Of a stretch of DNA of 64,000 nucleotides, positions 39,717 through 49,239 are shown piece after piece (the first letter of the stretch is position 1; every line of letters starts with the position of its first letter). Made by a program: the position numbers and the translations under genes. A model generated the notes under the pieces. It worked only from the letters and a program-made list of their open reading frames with translations. It had not been told where the DNA came from and made no database searches. The stretch is from an alpha proteobacterium SCGC AAA015-N04 (GTDB taxonomy: Bacteria; Pseudomonadota; Alphaproteobacteria; Puniceispirillales; Marisalimonadaceae): assembly GCA_000383115.1 (NCBI GenBank), contig KB910533.1, forward strand, positions 5,568 to 69,567, written 5' to 3'.

Positions 39717-40376
39717 TTAATCTATTTCTTTTTTTTGTTTATCTTTTTTTGTTTCATCAGGTTTCTTGGATATTCCTACCATAGCTGGTCTTACTAATCT
39801 GTCATGTAAAGTGTAACCCTTTTGGGAAACCTCAACAACTATTCCAGGTTCTTTATCATTTGTAGGTGTTTCAAACATAGCTTGATGGAAATTATAATCA
39901 AATTTTTCACCTAAGGGATAGATTTGTTTTAGATTATGTTTTTCAAAAGTATTTAAAATTTCTTTTTCTATTATTTCTAAACCTAAAATTAAATTTTTTA
40001 TTGGTTCTGATAATTTATCTTTATCATTTGAGACTGAATCTATTGCTCTTTGAAGATTGTCGATTGAGGAAACTAAATCTCTTACAAAAACAATATGGCT
40101 ATATTTTTTTGCGTGCTCAATCTCTTTTTCTGTTCGTTTTCTGAGATTTTCGCCATCTGCTAAAGACCTCATAACTTGATCTTTTAATTCGTTTATTTTA
40201 GCTTCCTGTTGTATGCATTTTTCTTCAATTGATAAGTCTTCTACATCGGGATTTATTTCATTAACGTTAGTCTTATCATCAGCATCATCAGCAGTTTCTT
40301 CACTTTTCAAAATTTTTTCTTCATCTAATAATTTTTCTTTGATAGGTTTTTGAGCTTTTCCTTCTGATTTAGACAA
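39717..40376 (-). CDS. grpE: Nucleotide exchange factor GrpE
   Basis: Releases ADP from DnaK. The 219 residues have an acidic N-terminal tail (about 55 residues), a long coiled coil (EEKCIQQEAKINELKDQVM, then ADGENLRKRTEKEIEHAKKY) and the C-terminal beta domain with YNFHQAMFETPT and GYTLHDRLVRPAMVGIS. In many alphaproteobacteria hrcA lies directly upstream of grpE; here the next gene upstream is rph, divergent, with no hrcA between. Confidence 0.96.
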   Translation of the reverse strand: MSKSEGKAQKPIKEKLLDEEKILKSEETADDADDKTNVNEINPDVEDLSIEEKCIQQEAKINELKDQVMRSLADGENLRKRTEKEIEHAKKYSHIVFVRDLVSSIDNLQRAIDSVSNDKDKLSEPIKNLILGLEIIEKEILNTFEKHNLKQIYPLGEKFDYNFHQAMFETPTNDKEPGIVVEVSQKGYTLHDRLVRPAMVGISKKPDETKKDKQKKEID

Positions 40377-40407
40377 TTTAGATCTCCTTGGATATTATAT
40401 TCGATTG

Positions 40408-40436
40408 AAATAGTTAATATTTAATATTTTTGCAAG
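40408..40436 (-). promoter_or_regulatory. Possible heat-shock-type promoter of grpE
   Basis: On the minus strand CTTGCA is followed, 17 bases later, by CTATTT, resembling the alphaproteobacterial RpoH pattern (CTTG ... CTAT-T). It is weaker than the dnaK site and the region is AT-rich; a similar CTTGCAAAAA run occurs upstream of miaB without a good -10, so chance is possible. Confidence 0.35.
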
Positions 40437-40524
40437 GGGCAACATGTTATTAAAATTATATTTAAAAAAATTTTATTTTTAATATATAAATCATTTATTA
40501 TTAAATTACGAAAGTGATCATTTA

Positions 40525-41250
40525 ATGAAAAATAGACCTTCAAATAGAAATTTTAATGAATTAAGAAAAATAGTTCTGATGAATAATATATCGCCTTATG
40601 CGGAAGGTTCATGTCTTGCGAAATTTGGGAATACTCATGTATTATGTACTGCATCTGTAGATACAAAAGTTCCAAATTGGTTGAGAAACACTGGGCAAGG
40701 TTGGATAACTGCTGAATATGGAATGTTGCCAAGATCTACACATTTAAGGATGGATCGAGAAGTAACAAGAGGTAAAGCTTCTGGTAGGACTTATGAAATA
40801 CAAAGATTAATTGGTAGATCATTGAGATCTGTTGTTAACTTAAAAAAGCTTGGTGAATTACAGATTAAGATTGATTGTGATGTTATTCAAGCAGACGGAG
40901 GAACTAGAACTGCTTCTATATCAGGAGCTTGGGTAGCACTATATGATTCTGTTAAGTTTTTATTAAAAAATGGTAAAATTGAAGAAAATCCTATATTTGA
41001 TCAAGTTGCAGCAATATCATGTGGAATATGGGATAATAGTGAAATACTAGATCTTGACTATGAAGAAGACTCTTCTGCTGAAGCGGATGGTAATTTTGTT
41101 CTAACTGCGTCAAATGGAATGGTTGAAATACAAACCACCGCAGAAAAAAAACCAATTAATATGAAACAATTTTTAAATTTGTTAGATTTAGCAAATATTG
41201 GTACAAAGACAATTTTCAATATTCAAAAAAAGGCACTTGGTATAAACTAG
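40525..41250 (+). CDS. rph: Ribonuclease PH
   Basis: Phosphorolytic 3'-exonuclease that trims tRNA precursors. The 241 residues start with [15 protein letters not shown] and include [20 protein letters not shown], the [17 protein letters not shown] segment and [19 protein letters not shown] with the phosphate-binding and active-site residues. It begins a three-gene plus-strand unit rph-rdgB-hemW, a conserved order in alphaproteobacteria. Confidence 0.97.
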   Translation: MKNRPSNRNFNELRKIVLMNNISPYAEGSCLAKFGNTHVLCTASVDTKVPNWLRNTGQGWITAEYGMLPRSTHLRMDREVTRGKASGRTYEIQRLIGRSLRSVVNLKKLGELQIKIDCDVIQADGGTRTASISGAWVALYDSVKFLLKNGKIEENPIFDQVAAISCGIWDNSEILDLDYEEDSSAEADGNFVLTASNGMVEIQTTAEKKPINMKQFLNLLDLANIGTKTIFNIQKKALGIN

Positions 41251-41257
41251 AAAAATT

Positions 41258-41875
41258 ATGAAAAAACGTATATTTAATGAAACGAAATTAGTAATTGCCA
41301 GTCACAATAAAGGTAAAATTAGAGAAATTACTCAACTACTGAAGCCTTTAAATATAGAAATATTGTCTGCTTATGATCTTGGAGTCGACGAGCCAATTGA
41401 AAACGGAAACACCTTCGAGGAAAATGCTCTTATTAAATCGTCTTTTGTGTCAAAAAAAACTAATCTGCCATCTTTATCCGACGATAGTGGTATTTGCTTT
41501 TTGGATCTCGGCGGCGAGCCAGGTATTTATTCTGCAAGGTGGGCAGGGCAAAATAAAGATTTTAAATTAGCTATGTCAAAGATTTATGAAAATTTAAAAA
41601 ATATACAAAATCCAACTTATAGTTGTTATTTTACTTGCTCTTTGTCATTATGTTGGCCTGATGGTCACCATGTTACGGTATCAGGGTCTGTTTATGGAAA
41701 ATTTGCTTGGCCACCAAAAGGAAAAAAAGGATTTGGTTATGATCCTGTTTTTATTCCTCTAGGAAAAAAACAAACATTTGGACAAATGTCACCTGAATAC
41801 AAACATCGTATTAGTCACAGACATAAGGCCTTCAAGAAATTAAATAAGTTATGTTTCCCAAATCTAATTATGTAA
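41258..41875 (+). CDS. rdgB: dITP/XTP pyrophosphatase (RdgB/HAM1 family)
   Basis: Hydrolyses non-canonical purine nucleotides such as dITP and XTP. The 205 residues have VIASHNKGKIREI at the N-terminus, the catalytic SDDSGICFLDLGGEPGIYSARWAG and the GFGYDPVFIP and SHRHKAFKKL motifs that complete the pocket. The gene starts seven bases after rph and its last 25 bases overlap the hemW frame. Confidence 0.96.
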   Translation: MKKRIFNETKLVIASHNKGKIREITQLLKPLNIEILSAYDLGVDEPIENGNTFEENALIKSSFVSKKTNLPSLSDDSGICFLDLGGEPGIYSARWAGQNKDFKLAMSKIYENLKNIQNPTYSCYFTCSLSLCWPDGHHVTVSGSVYGKFAWPPKGKKGFGYDPVFIPLGKKQTFGQMSPEYKHRISHRHKAFKKLNKLCFPNLIM

Positions 41876-43041
41876 AAAATCAAAATTTGAATTCCCTTAG
41901 TCTTTATGTTCATTGGCCTTATTGTGAATCTAAATGTCCATATTGTGATTTTAATTCTCATTTGACAGAAACTATAAACAACAAAGATTGGATAACGTCA
42001 TATATCAATCAATTAAACGAGATGAAAAAATTTTTAGATCTTTATAATATAGAATTTAAAAATTTAGACACAATTTTTTTTGGAGGCGGTACACCATCTT
42101 TAATGCCATTAGAAATTCTAGATAACGTAATTAACACTGCTGCTGAAATATTTAGTTTCAGTAAAAACATAGAAATTTCGCTAGAGGCAAATCCAAGCTC
42201 ATTTGATATAAATAAATTTAAAAGAATGAGGCAAATCGGTGTTAATAGAATATCATTAGGAGTTCAATCATTAAAAAATAAAAATCTAAAATTCCTTGGC
42301 AGAAAACATTCATATCTAGAATGTGAAAAGGCAATAGAAGCTGCATTAATTAATTTCAACAACGTTTCAATTGATTTAATTTATGCACTCTATAATCAAA
42401 CAATAAAAGATTGGTTATCCGAATTAAAAACAGTTTTAAATAAATTCGATTTACAACATATATCGTTATATCAACTTACAATTGAAGAAGGTACAAAATT
42501 TTTTTCTGATTTCAAAAAAGGGAAAATAAAAATTATTGATAATGATACTGCGTTTGAATTATTTAATATTACAAATTCTGTCTTAAGTGACTACGGTTAT
42601 AAAAGATATGAAGTTTCAAACTTTGCAAAAAAAGGTTTTGAAAGTAAACATAATTTAAATTATTGGACCTCAGAAAATTGGATTGGAATTGGCCCAGGAG
42701 CATATGGTAGATTATGGCATAAAAATCAAAATAGTAAAAGAATAGAAATCAAAAATTTTAGAAATCCAAAAACTTGGCTTTACAAAAATGCTCAATCAGC
42801 GAACTTTGAAGATATCAAAGTCCTAGATAATCATCAAACCGATATTGACACATTGTTAATGGGTCTTCGTTTAGATAAAGGTATTAAAATAAATAAACTT
42901 AACAATAGAAACTTAGTTAATAATGAAAAGTTTTTGGACTTAGAAAAAAAGGGTTTTATTGTCAAAAGAAATGGAAATATAAAAATCAAAAAGAACCATA
43001 TAGCTAAATTAAACAGTATAGTTGATTACTTATTATACTAG
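41851..43041 (+). CDS. hemW: HemW, radical-SAM heme chaperone
   Basis: HemN-like protein that carries heme; formerly annotated as oxygen-independent coproporphyrinogen oxidase. The 396 residues have the radical-SAM motif as YVHWPYCESKCPYCDFNSH (CxxxCxxC), FFGGGTPSLMP and LEANPSS. The HemN-specific extra Cys after the cluster motif is replaced (CDFNSH), the usual mark of HemW. The start is the ATG inside rdgB; a TTG 12 codons later is an alternative giving a more typical N-terminus. Confidence 0.92.
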   Translation: MFPKSNYVKNQNLNSLSLYVHWPYCESKCPYCDFNSHLTETINNKDWITSYINQLNEMKKFLDLYNIEFKNLDTIFFGGGTPSLMPLEILDNVINTAAEIFSFSKNIEISLEANPSSFDINKFKRMRQIGVNRISLGVQSLKNKNLKFLGRKHSYLECEKAIEAALINFNNVSIDLIYALYNQTIKDWLSELKTVLNKFDLQHISLYQLTIEEGTKFFSDFKKGKIKIIDNDTAFELFNITNSVLSDYGYKRYEVSNFAKKGFESKHNLNYWTSENWIGIGPGAYGRLWHKNQNSKRIEIKNFRNPKTWLYKNAQSANFEDIKVLDNHQTDIDTLLMGLRLDKGIKINKLNNRNLVNNEKFLDLEKKGFIVKRNGNIKIKKNHIAKLNSIVDYLLY

Positions 43042-43043
43042 AT

Positions 43044-44501
43044 TTAGTTGCTACATTTTTCAACCTTAATTAATTTACCAAATTTTTCTACTTGAACAAT
43101 TGAAATAGGCTTTTTAACAAACCCATTTTTTTCAAATTCAAAACCAGTCACTACGCTTTTTAAATCATTTAAATAAACTTGCAGCGCTTTTTCTTGTTTC
43201 AAATAATTAATACTTATAAGGCCTGCATCAAAAGCAGCATTTGAAAAATAATTATCATCTTCATTCCATGTATTCTGCCAAATTAATTGAAAATCTTTTT
43301 GATTTCTATTTATAATTTTTGGAAACCAAGATTTTTCTAGTGAAGGTTCATTTTTAATTTCATCAATGTTAAATTTGTCAGTTCCTAGTATTTGAATTTT
43401 TTTTGAATCTACGTCATAATAAGCCAACATTGGAGCAATTTCTAGAATAAATTCTTTACTTCCACCTATAAAAATAGAATCAAACTTACTATGCAGAGAA
43501 CTCTCATCATTATAATTTAAAAACTTCCTCAAAATAGAATATAATTTTGACTTGTTGTTTAATTGAGAATTCGATAACAAGAGTTTTTCAAAATAATTGT
43601 CATTCTTTGTTTTGATGAGACCAACCGATCTATCTATTACAATTTTACCATACAAATTGTTAGGTGCTATCAGACCAAATCTCTTATGGCCATATAACAA
43701 AGCGCATGATATTACGCTATCTACTTGTTCTTCCGGTGAAAAACCTAGAGACCAAACATTATTTTCTACAAGAGCAATATCATTAGAAAATGTAAACATT
43801 GGGATTGACTTTTCTTTTATAAAAGGTTTCACCTTTAAAAGAGAGGATCTTGTAAATGGACCAATTACAATTTGAGGACTCGTTTTTTCTAACAAGTCAT
43901 TAAAGTTATATACCTCATCTTCTTTACCTGTATCAAAATAGATTACCCTTACATTGTTTGATCCAAAATTTAAAATACTAAGATCTAGCGCTTTTCTAAT
44001 CTTAATTCCAAAGTTTGAATATGGACCTGTGAAAGGGAGTAAGACTAAAATATTTTTTTGATCTTTATTATTTTTATTTTTATTATAATCAATTTCTTCA
44101 AAAACTTCACCATCATTGCTAATATCTAATTCATTTTTTTTGAGACTCAAGTTTTGTTTGAACATTTTAAAAACAGCTGTTAAAGCTTGATCGTTTTTTT
44201 TGAAAACTTTTTTTTTCTTTATTCCTCTTCCGTGAAGAAGCCTTTCATTTCTAAATTCAAAAACAACATCATTTGTGATTGGTTTTTGAATACTCTTAAT
44301 TTTCGATATATTTATTTCTTCTTTAACTACTTTTTCTGTGGTTATTTTCATTTTCGAGGGAAATGATTGTTTGTTTTGTATAGCATCAATTTTTTTTTCA
44401 TTTATTGTAATCAACTTTTTTGTATTCTGATTACATGAATTTATTATGAACAACATACAAAAAAGTAATATAATATCATAAATCGGTTTATAATGTGTCA
44501 T
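43044..44501 (-). CDS. LpoA-like lipoprotein, penicillin-binding protein activator
   Basis: The 485 residues begin with a hydrophobic signal and lipobox (LFIINSC, Cys near residue 23). A lysine-rich linker to about residue 145 leads to a periplasmic type I binding-protein fold: NILVLLPFTGPYSNFGIKIR, VIYFDTGKED, PQIVIGPFTRSSL and IPMFTFSNDIAL. This is the YraM/LpoA family, which activates peptidoglycan synthases in Enterobacteria. Divergence from rsmI is the conserved neighbourhood. Whether it activates a PBP here is inference. Confidence 0.85.
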   Translation of the reverse strand: MTHYKPIYDIILLFCMLFIINSCNQNTKKLITINEKKIDAIQNKQSFPSKMKITTEKVVKEEINISKIKSIQKPITNDVVFEFRNERLLHGRGIKKKKVFKKNDQALTAVFKMFKQNLSLKKNELDISNDGEVFEEIDYNKNKNNKDQKNILVLLPFTGPYSNFGIKIRKALDLSILNFGSNNVRVIYFDTGKEDEVYNFNDLLEKTSPQIVIGPFTRSSLLKVKPFIKEKSIPMFTFSNDIALVENNVWSLGFSPEEQVDSVISCALLYGHKRFGLIAPNNLYGKIVIDRSVGLIKTKNDNYFEKLLLSNSQLNNKSKLYSILRKFLNYNDESSLHSKFDSIFIGGSKEFILEIAPMLAYYDVDSKKIQILGTDKFNIDEIKNEPSLEKSWFPKIINRNQKDFQLIWQNTWNEDDNYFSNAAFDAGLISINYLKQEKALQVYLNDLKSVVTGFEFEKNGFVKKPISIVQVEKFGKLIKVEKCSN

Positions 44502-44538
44502 ATATACTCACTATTTCAAATTGTATAAGGGTAATATA

Positions 44539-45450
44539 TTGCAAAATTTAAGTAAAGAATATGCAAGATTTTATAACAAAAAATTAACAACTCAAAGTGG
44601 GTGTCTATATATTATTTCAACACCAATTGGAAATTTTGACGACATAAGCTTAAGAGCGATTAAAATTATGAATTTTGTTGATTTTTTGCTATGTGAGGAC
44701 ACCAGAAAATCAAAGAAATTACTCTCATATTTAAAAATAAAAAATAAAAAACTTATATCATATAACGACAATAATGCTGAAAAAAAAAGACCGTATGTAA
44801 TAAAACAACTTTTGCAAAACATGAATATTGGATTAATTAGTGACGCTGGAACTCCTCTAATTTCTGATCCTGGATATAAAATTATTCAAGATTGTTATCT
44901 AAATAATATAAAAGTCACTCATGCTCCAGGAGCAACCTCGGTAATAAATGCATTAATCTTGTCAGGTCTTCCAACAAACCAATTCTTTTTTGGTGGTTTT
45001 TTATCTTCCAAAAAAAGTGCTAGAGAAAAACAACTTTTAGATACTAAATATTTTGATATGACTGGAATATGGTTTGATACTTGTTTGAGAGTAAGAGATT
45101 CATTAAGTATTATGTATAAATTATTTGGGAATAGAAAAGTTGTAATTACTAGAGAATTAACTAAAATACATGAAGATATTATCTCAAGTGATTTAAAAAA
45201 TATTAACTTTGCAATACAAAATAAAATTGAAAATGGAAAACCTCTAAAAGGTGAAATAACAATAGTGATTGCTGGTTACGTTGAGAACATTGAAATAAGT
45301 TTAGAAGAATTAAGAACAAAAATTAAAGATAAGTTAAAGAAATATTCTGTAAAAGATATTGTTAAAATTTTAAATAGTGAAATAGGATTGTCAAAAAAAA
45401 TAATCTACAATGAAACAATAATTTTAAAGAATAAAATAGATAAATCATAA
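44539..45450 (+). CDS. rsmI: 16S rRNA (cytidine1402-2'-O)-methyltransferase RsmI
   Basis: S-adenosylmethionine-dependent methylation of C1402 of 16S rRNA. Sequence hallmarks are YIISTPIGNFDDISLRA, LCEDTRKSKKLL, LISDAGTPLISDPGYKI and HAPGATSVINALILSGLPTN. I chose the TTG at 44539 because AAGGG lies eight bases upstream; another TTG 18 bases earlier keeps the same frame. Divergent from the LpoA-like gene with a very short gap. The yraN gene that often follows rsmI is missing. Confidence 0.94.
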   Translation: MQNLSKEYARFYNKKLTTQSGCLYIISTPIGNFDDISLRAIKIMNFVDFLLCEDTRKSKKLLSYLKIKNKKLISYNDNNAEKKRPYVIKQLLQNMNIGLISDAGTPLISDPGYKIIQDCYLNNIKVTHAPGATSVINALILSGLPTNQFFFGGFLSSKKSAREKQLLDTKYFDMTGIWFDTCLRVRDSLSIMYKLFGNRKVVITRELTKIHEDIISSDLKNINFAIQNKIENGKPLKGEITIVIAGYVENIEISLEELRTKIKDKLKKYSVKDIVKILNSEIGLSKKIIYNETIILKNKIDKS

Positions 45451-45510
45451 ATAAGTTATGACTTTTCATCATTTATATTTTAAACTAATAATATAGATTA
45501 GGATTCTATA

Positions 45511-46086
45511 ATGTTAAAATTACTTCTCACCATTTTTTTATTTTTTGCATTGCAATCCTGTGCACCACTTGTAAGCACCGTTGGAATGGTTTCGTTAGGA
45601 GCAACATCTAAAGAAAAGGGACTAGGGATTACCGTACGAGATAACCTAATTAAAGCAACCATTTCTAATTATATCTATAAATTTAATCCTGATTTGATAG
45701 CTGACACCACTATTTTTGTAAATAATGGATCGGTTTTATTTACTGGAAAAGTTAAAAAACCAAACGATAAAATCGAGCTAACTAAGATTGCTTGGAAAGT
45801 GAAAGGGGTGGTTGAAGTGAATAACGAAATACAAATTACTGACACTTCAACTCTTAAAAATATCGCCAGAGACATCGCTTCTGTTGCTGAAATAAGGGCT
45901 CGTATTATGTCTGATCAAAATATAAATAGTCTTAATTTTTCTGTCGATGTAGTTAATGATAAAGTTTACTTGAGTGGCGTTGCTTCTAACAAAGAAGAAC
46001 TTCGACTAGTAAAAGCACATGCATCTAGTGCAAGATACATAAAAGAAGTTTATAATTTTATAATATTAGCTAAAGATCCTAGATGA
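45511..46086 (+). CDS. BON-domain lipoprotein (DolP/YraP-like)
   Basis: The 191 residues start with a lipoprotein signal (hydrophobic core, lipobox LQSC, Cys near residue 17) and a Gly-rich segment GMVSLGATSKEKGLG that is characteristic of YraP/DolP. Two BON domains follow (DNLIKATISNYIYKF..., and AEIRARIMSDQNINSLNFSVDVVNDKVYLSGVA). DolP supports outer-membrane integrity in E. coli. It lies between rsmI and gshB, whose start overlaps its stop by four bases (ATGA). Confidence 0.88.
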   Translation: MLKLLLTIFLFFALQSCAPLVSTVGMVSLGATSKEKGLGITVRDNLIKATISNYIYKFNPDLIADTTIFVNNGSVLFTGKVKKPNDKIELTKIAWKVKGVVEVNNEIQITDTSTLKNIARDIASVAEIRARIMSDQNINSLNFSVDVVNDKVYLSGVASNKEELRLVKAHASSARYIKEVYNFIILAKDPR

Positions 46087-47036
46087 CCAACAAACTAAAA
46101 ATTGCTTTTTTGATGGATCCATTAGAAAACCTTGACTTAAAAGGTGATACTACTTTTGGTCTTGCTTTTGAAGCCCAAAGAAGAAAACATGCAATTTATC
46201 ATTTTAACCCCGATGACTTAATTTATAAATCCAACAAAGTATTAGCTAATATTTGTAAGTTTGAAGTTTCTTCTTACAACCATACAAATACTTTTAATTA
46301 CCAAAAAAAGGAAATTAAATTATTATCAAACTTCGATATTATAATGATGAGGCAAGATCCACCTTTTGATATGTCCTATATTACGGCAACTCATATTCTA
46401 GAAAAAATCTCAAATCAAACATTAATTGTCAACAACCCATTTGAAGTAAGAAATGCTCCAGAGAAAATTTTTGTTACAAATTTCTCACATCTGATGCCTA
46501 AAACTCTAATAACTAGAGATTTGAATGAGATTAAATTGTTTAGAAACGAATTTAAAGATATCATAATTAAACCTTTATACGGAAATGGAGGACAAGGTGT
46601 TTTTCATGTAAAACCAGATGATGAAAATTTTTTCTCTATAATAGAAATGTTTTTCAAACAAAACAAAGAACCTCTGATAGTTCAAGAGTATTTAAAAGAA
46701 GTAAGAAATGGCGATAAAAGGATAATTTTATTAAACGGAGAAATAGTTGGTGCGATAAACAGAATACCGCAAAAAGGTGAAAGCAGATCAAATATGCATG
46801 TTGGAGGAAAACCGGAAAAAACTACACTAACAAATAGTGATAAATTCATTTGTAATGAAATTTCCGCTGCTCTAAAAAAAAGGGGGCTTTTTTTTGTTGG
46901 AATTGATGTAATTGGAGAATATTTAACTGAAATTAATGTTACTTCACCAACTGGTATTAGAGAAATAGAATTAAACGAATCTATTAAAATTAAAGAAATG
47001 TTTTGGGATTTTATTGAACAAAAAATAAATTCCTAA
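46083..47036 (+). CDS. gshB: Glutathione synthetase
   Basis: ATP-grasp ligase joining gamma-glutamylcysteine and glycine. The 317 residues contain IAFLMDPLENLDLKGDTTFGLA at the N-terminus, the ATP-grasp core IIKPLYGNGGQGVF, GDKRIILLNGEIVGAINR and metal-binding EINVTSPTGIREIE. Overlap ATGA with the BON gene implies translational coupling. Its stop overlaps that of hinT on the other strand by four bases. Confidence 0.97.
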   Translation: MTNKLKIAFLMDPLENLDLKGDTTFGLAFEAQRRKHAIYHFNPDDLIYKSNKVLANICKFEVSSYNHTNTFNYQKKEIKLLSNFDIIMMRQDPPFDMSYITATHILEKISNQTLIVNNPFEVRNAPEKIFVTNFSHLMPKTLITRDLNEIKLFRNEFKDIIIKPLYGNGGQGVFHVKPDDENFFSIIEMFFKQNKEPLIVQEYLKEVRNGDKRIILLNGEIVGAINRIPQKGESRSNMHVGGKPEKTTLTNSDKFICNEISAALKKRGLFFVGIDVIGEYLTEINVTSPTGIREIELNESIKIKEMFWDFIEQKINS

Positions 47037-47395
47037 TTGATCATTCTACCAAGATTTTGTCCACCTAGTAAATGAACATGAAAATGAGGAACGTCCTGGT
47101 TCCCGTCTTTTCCAGAATTGGTTATTAATCTAAAACCATTGTTAGAAATATCATATTTATCTATTAATTCATTTACTAATTTCCAAAAATCAATTTTTTC
47201 GCGTGACTTTGCTGCAGAATTAAAGTCATAAAAATCAACATATTTGTTTTTTGGTATAACTAATATATGTATTTTTGCTTGAGGATTAATATCCATAAAT
47301 GATAATGCAAATTCATTTTCTAGCACTTTTGAACAATTGATTTCATTTCTTAATATTTTTGCAAATACATTATTGTCGTCATAACTTCTATTCAT
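47033..47395 (-). CDS. hinT: HIT-family nucleotide-binding hydrolase (HinT)
   Basis: Purine nucleoside phosphoramidase-type histidine-triad protein. The 120 residues have FAKILRNEINCSKVLENE at the N-terminus and the active-site triad VPHFHVHLLGG near residue 110, where the central His is the nucleophile. It follows hisE with an eight-base overlap, the usual alphaproteobacterial place at the end of the histidine cluster. A link to histidine synthesis is by position only. Confidence 0.93.
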   Translation of the reverse strand: MNRSYDDNNVFAKILRNEINCSKVLENEFALSFMDINPQAKIHILVIPKNKYVDFYDFNSAAKSREKIDFWKLVNELIDKYDISNNGFRLITNSGKDGNQDVPHFHVHLLGGQNLGRMIN

Positions 47396-47726
47396 TTAAT
47401 TTTCCCCTTTTTTGTTTTTCTTCAAATCCAGATTGAATTTTTCTTTTAGACAACTCATCCCAAATTTCATGGGGACTGATCCCAACTGAGACCCAAGCGA
47501 CTAGGAGATGATAGATTAAATCTGCAGATTCATTTACAATCCCTTTTTTGTTTTTTTTTATAAAATCTATAATTAATTCTGAAGACTCTTCACCCAATTT
47601 TTTTGCTAAAAATTCAGGATTATTTATTAATGTGGAGGTATATGACAACTTTTGGTCTGTATTTTTTTTATTATTTAAATATATAAATAAATCTTGAATG
47701 AATTCATCTCTCATTTTAAAACCCAC
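47388..47726 (-). CDS. hisE: Phosphoribosyl-ATP pyrophosphatase
   Basis: Second step of histidine biosynthesis. The 112 residues show the all-helical HisE pattern: SYTSTLINNPEFLAKKLGEESSELII with EExxE-type metal ligands and NESADLIYHLLVAWVSVGIS. The ATG at codon 5 (MRDEF) is a possible alternative start. The gene overlaps both hisF and hinT. hisI, which supplies the next step, is not in this window. Confidence 0.95.
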   Translation of the reverse strand: MGFKMRDEFIQDLFIYLNNKKNTDQKLSYTSTLINNPEFLAKKLGEESSELIIDFIKKNKKGIVNESADLIYHLLVAWVSVGISPHEIWDELSKRKIQSGFEEKQKRGKLNE

Positions 47727-48489
47727 AATCTCTTACATGAATACCATTTTTAAACATTTCTTTTTTTACTGATGAAATTGAATGAATTCCAAAATGAAAT
47801 ATTGAAGCTGCTAAAACTGCTGAAGCTCCAGATTTTAAGATTACTTCAACCATATCTTTCGGGGAACCTGCACCACCAGAAGCAATAACTGGAATTGAAA
47901 CATTTTCTGAAATCAATCTAGTTAACTTTAAATTATAACCAGACTTTGTACCGTCAGCACTCATAGAAGTTAATAAAATCTCACCTGCACCATATTTCTC
48001 TCCTTTTATTGCCCAATCTAAAGCATCTAAATTAGTTTTTTTTCTACCTCCATGAGTTGTAACTTCATAACCACTTTTCATTTTAAAATTTTCAATTGCG
48101 TCAATTGCCAACACAACGCATTGATTACCAAATTTATCAGAAGATAATTGGATTAAGTCAGGGTTGTAGACAGCAGACGAATTAATTGAAACTTTATCAG
48201 CTCCACAACTTAATAAATCTTTAAAATCTTTTATATCGTTTACACCTCCACCCACTGTAAGGGGCACAAAACATGACTCTGCTGTTTTTGATATAACATT
48301 AAACATAACCCTTCTTTTTTCATTTGTTGCAGAGATATCTAAAAAGCAAATTTCGTCAGCTCCTAGATTACTATATAATTTTGCTTGTTCAACAGGATCG
48401 CCTGCATCTATGAGATTAACAAAGTTAACACCTTTAACTGTTCTACCATTATGAACATCTAAACATGTAATTACTCTTGTTGAAAGCAT
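47716..48489 (-). CDS. hisF: Imidazole glycerol phosphate synthase, cyclase subunit
   Basis: TIM-barrel cyclase that uses ammonia from HisH. The 257 residues include RVITCLDVHNGRTVKGVNF with the catalytic Asp11, VPLTVGGGVNDIKDFKDLLSCGADKVSINSSA, the second catalytic Asp in VVLAIDAI and VIASGGAGSPKDM. It overlaps hisE and abuts hisA. Confidence 0.97.
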   Translation of the reverse strand: MLSTRVITCLDVHNGRTVKGVNFVNLIDAGDPVEQAKLYSNLGADEICFLDISATNEKRRVMFNVISKTAESCFVPLTVGGGVNDIKDFKDLLSCGADKVSINSSAVYNPDLIQLSSDKFGNQCVVLAIDAIENFKMKSGYEVTTHGGRKKTNLDALDWAIKGEKYGAGEILLTSMSADGTKSGYNLKLTRLISENVSIPVIASGGAGSPKDMVEVILKSGASAVLAASIFHFGIHSISSVKKEMFKNGIHVRDCGF

Positions 48490-49239
48490 TTACTTGTCCC
48501 CACTTATCGCATCTAAAGCATCAGAAAATGAAAATTTTTTTTCATATAACGCTCTACCAATTATCGCACCTTTAATACCAGAAGAAGAGCTTTTTTTTAA
48601 ATCACAGATTTCTTTTATTGAAGAAATACCTCCAGACGCAATCACCGGATGAGGAGTAGATTTTGCAAAATTTAATGTTTGATTTATATCTATGCCAGAC
48701 AAACTTCCATCTCTTGATATGTCAGTATAAATTGTTGAACTCACAACTGAAGTATTAAATTTTTTTATAAAATCTATTGCATTAATGTTTGATTGTTTAG
48801 TCCATCCGTGTAAAGAAATCATTCCTTTTCTAACATCTGCACCTAGGATAATTTTTTTTTCATATCTTTCATCTAATTGGTCAATAAAGTTAGGATTTTG
48901 AGCAATTAAAGTTCCTAGAATTACTTTATCGACAGAATTTTGTAACCAAAAATCAATATTTTCACGTGTCCTTATCCCCCCACCTATTTGGACTTTAACT
49001 GTATTTTGTAAGTTTTTTAAAATTTTAGCAATTATCACTTTATTGACATTTTCTCCTTGTACAGCACCGTCTAGATCAACTATATGTAACCATTTTGCAC
49101 CTTGATCTATAAACCATTTTGCTTGATCTAAAGGATTTTTATTATAAATTGTTTCCTTTTCCATATTCCCAAATAATAGCCTTACACATTTCCCATTTTT
49201 AATATCAATTGCAGGATACAAGATAAATTTTTTCTTCAT
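48490..49239 (-). CDS. hisA: ProFAR isomerase (HisA)
   Basis: TIM-barrel isomerase (5'-ProFAR to PRFAR). The 249 residues have YPAIDIKNGKCVRL with the catalytic Asp, VQIGGGIRTRENIDFWL, the second catalytic Asp in YTDISRDGSLSG and HPVIASGGISSI. It abuts hisF with no gap and overlaps the upstream GNAT gene by four bases. Confidence 0.97.
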   Translation of the reverse strand: MKKKFILYPAIDIKNGKCVRLLFGNMEKETIYNKNPLDQAKWFIDQGAKWLHIVDLDGAVQGENVNKVIIAKILKNLQNTVKVQIGGGIRTRENIDFWLQNSVDKVILGTLIAQNPNFIDQLDERYEKKIILGADVRKGMISLHGWTKQSNINAIDFIKKFNTSVVSSTIYTDISRDGSLSGIDINQTLNFAKSTPHPVIASGGISSIKEICDLKKSSSSGIKGAIIGRALYEKKFSFSDALDAISGDK

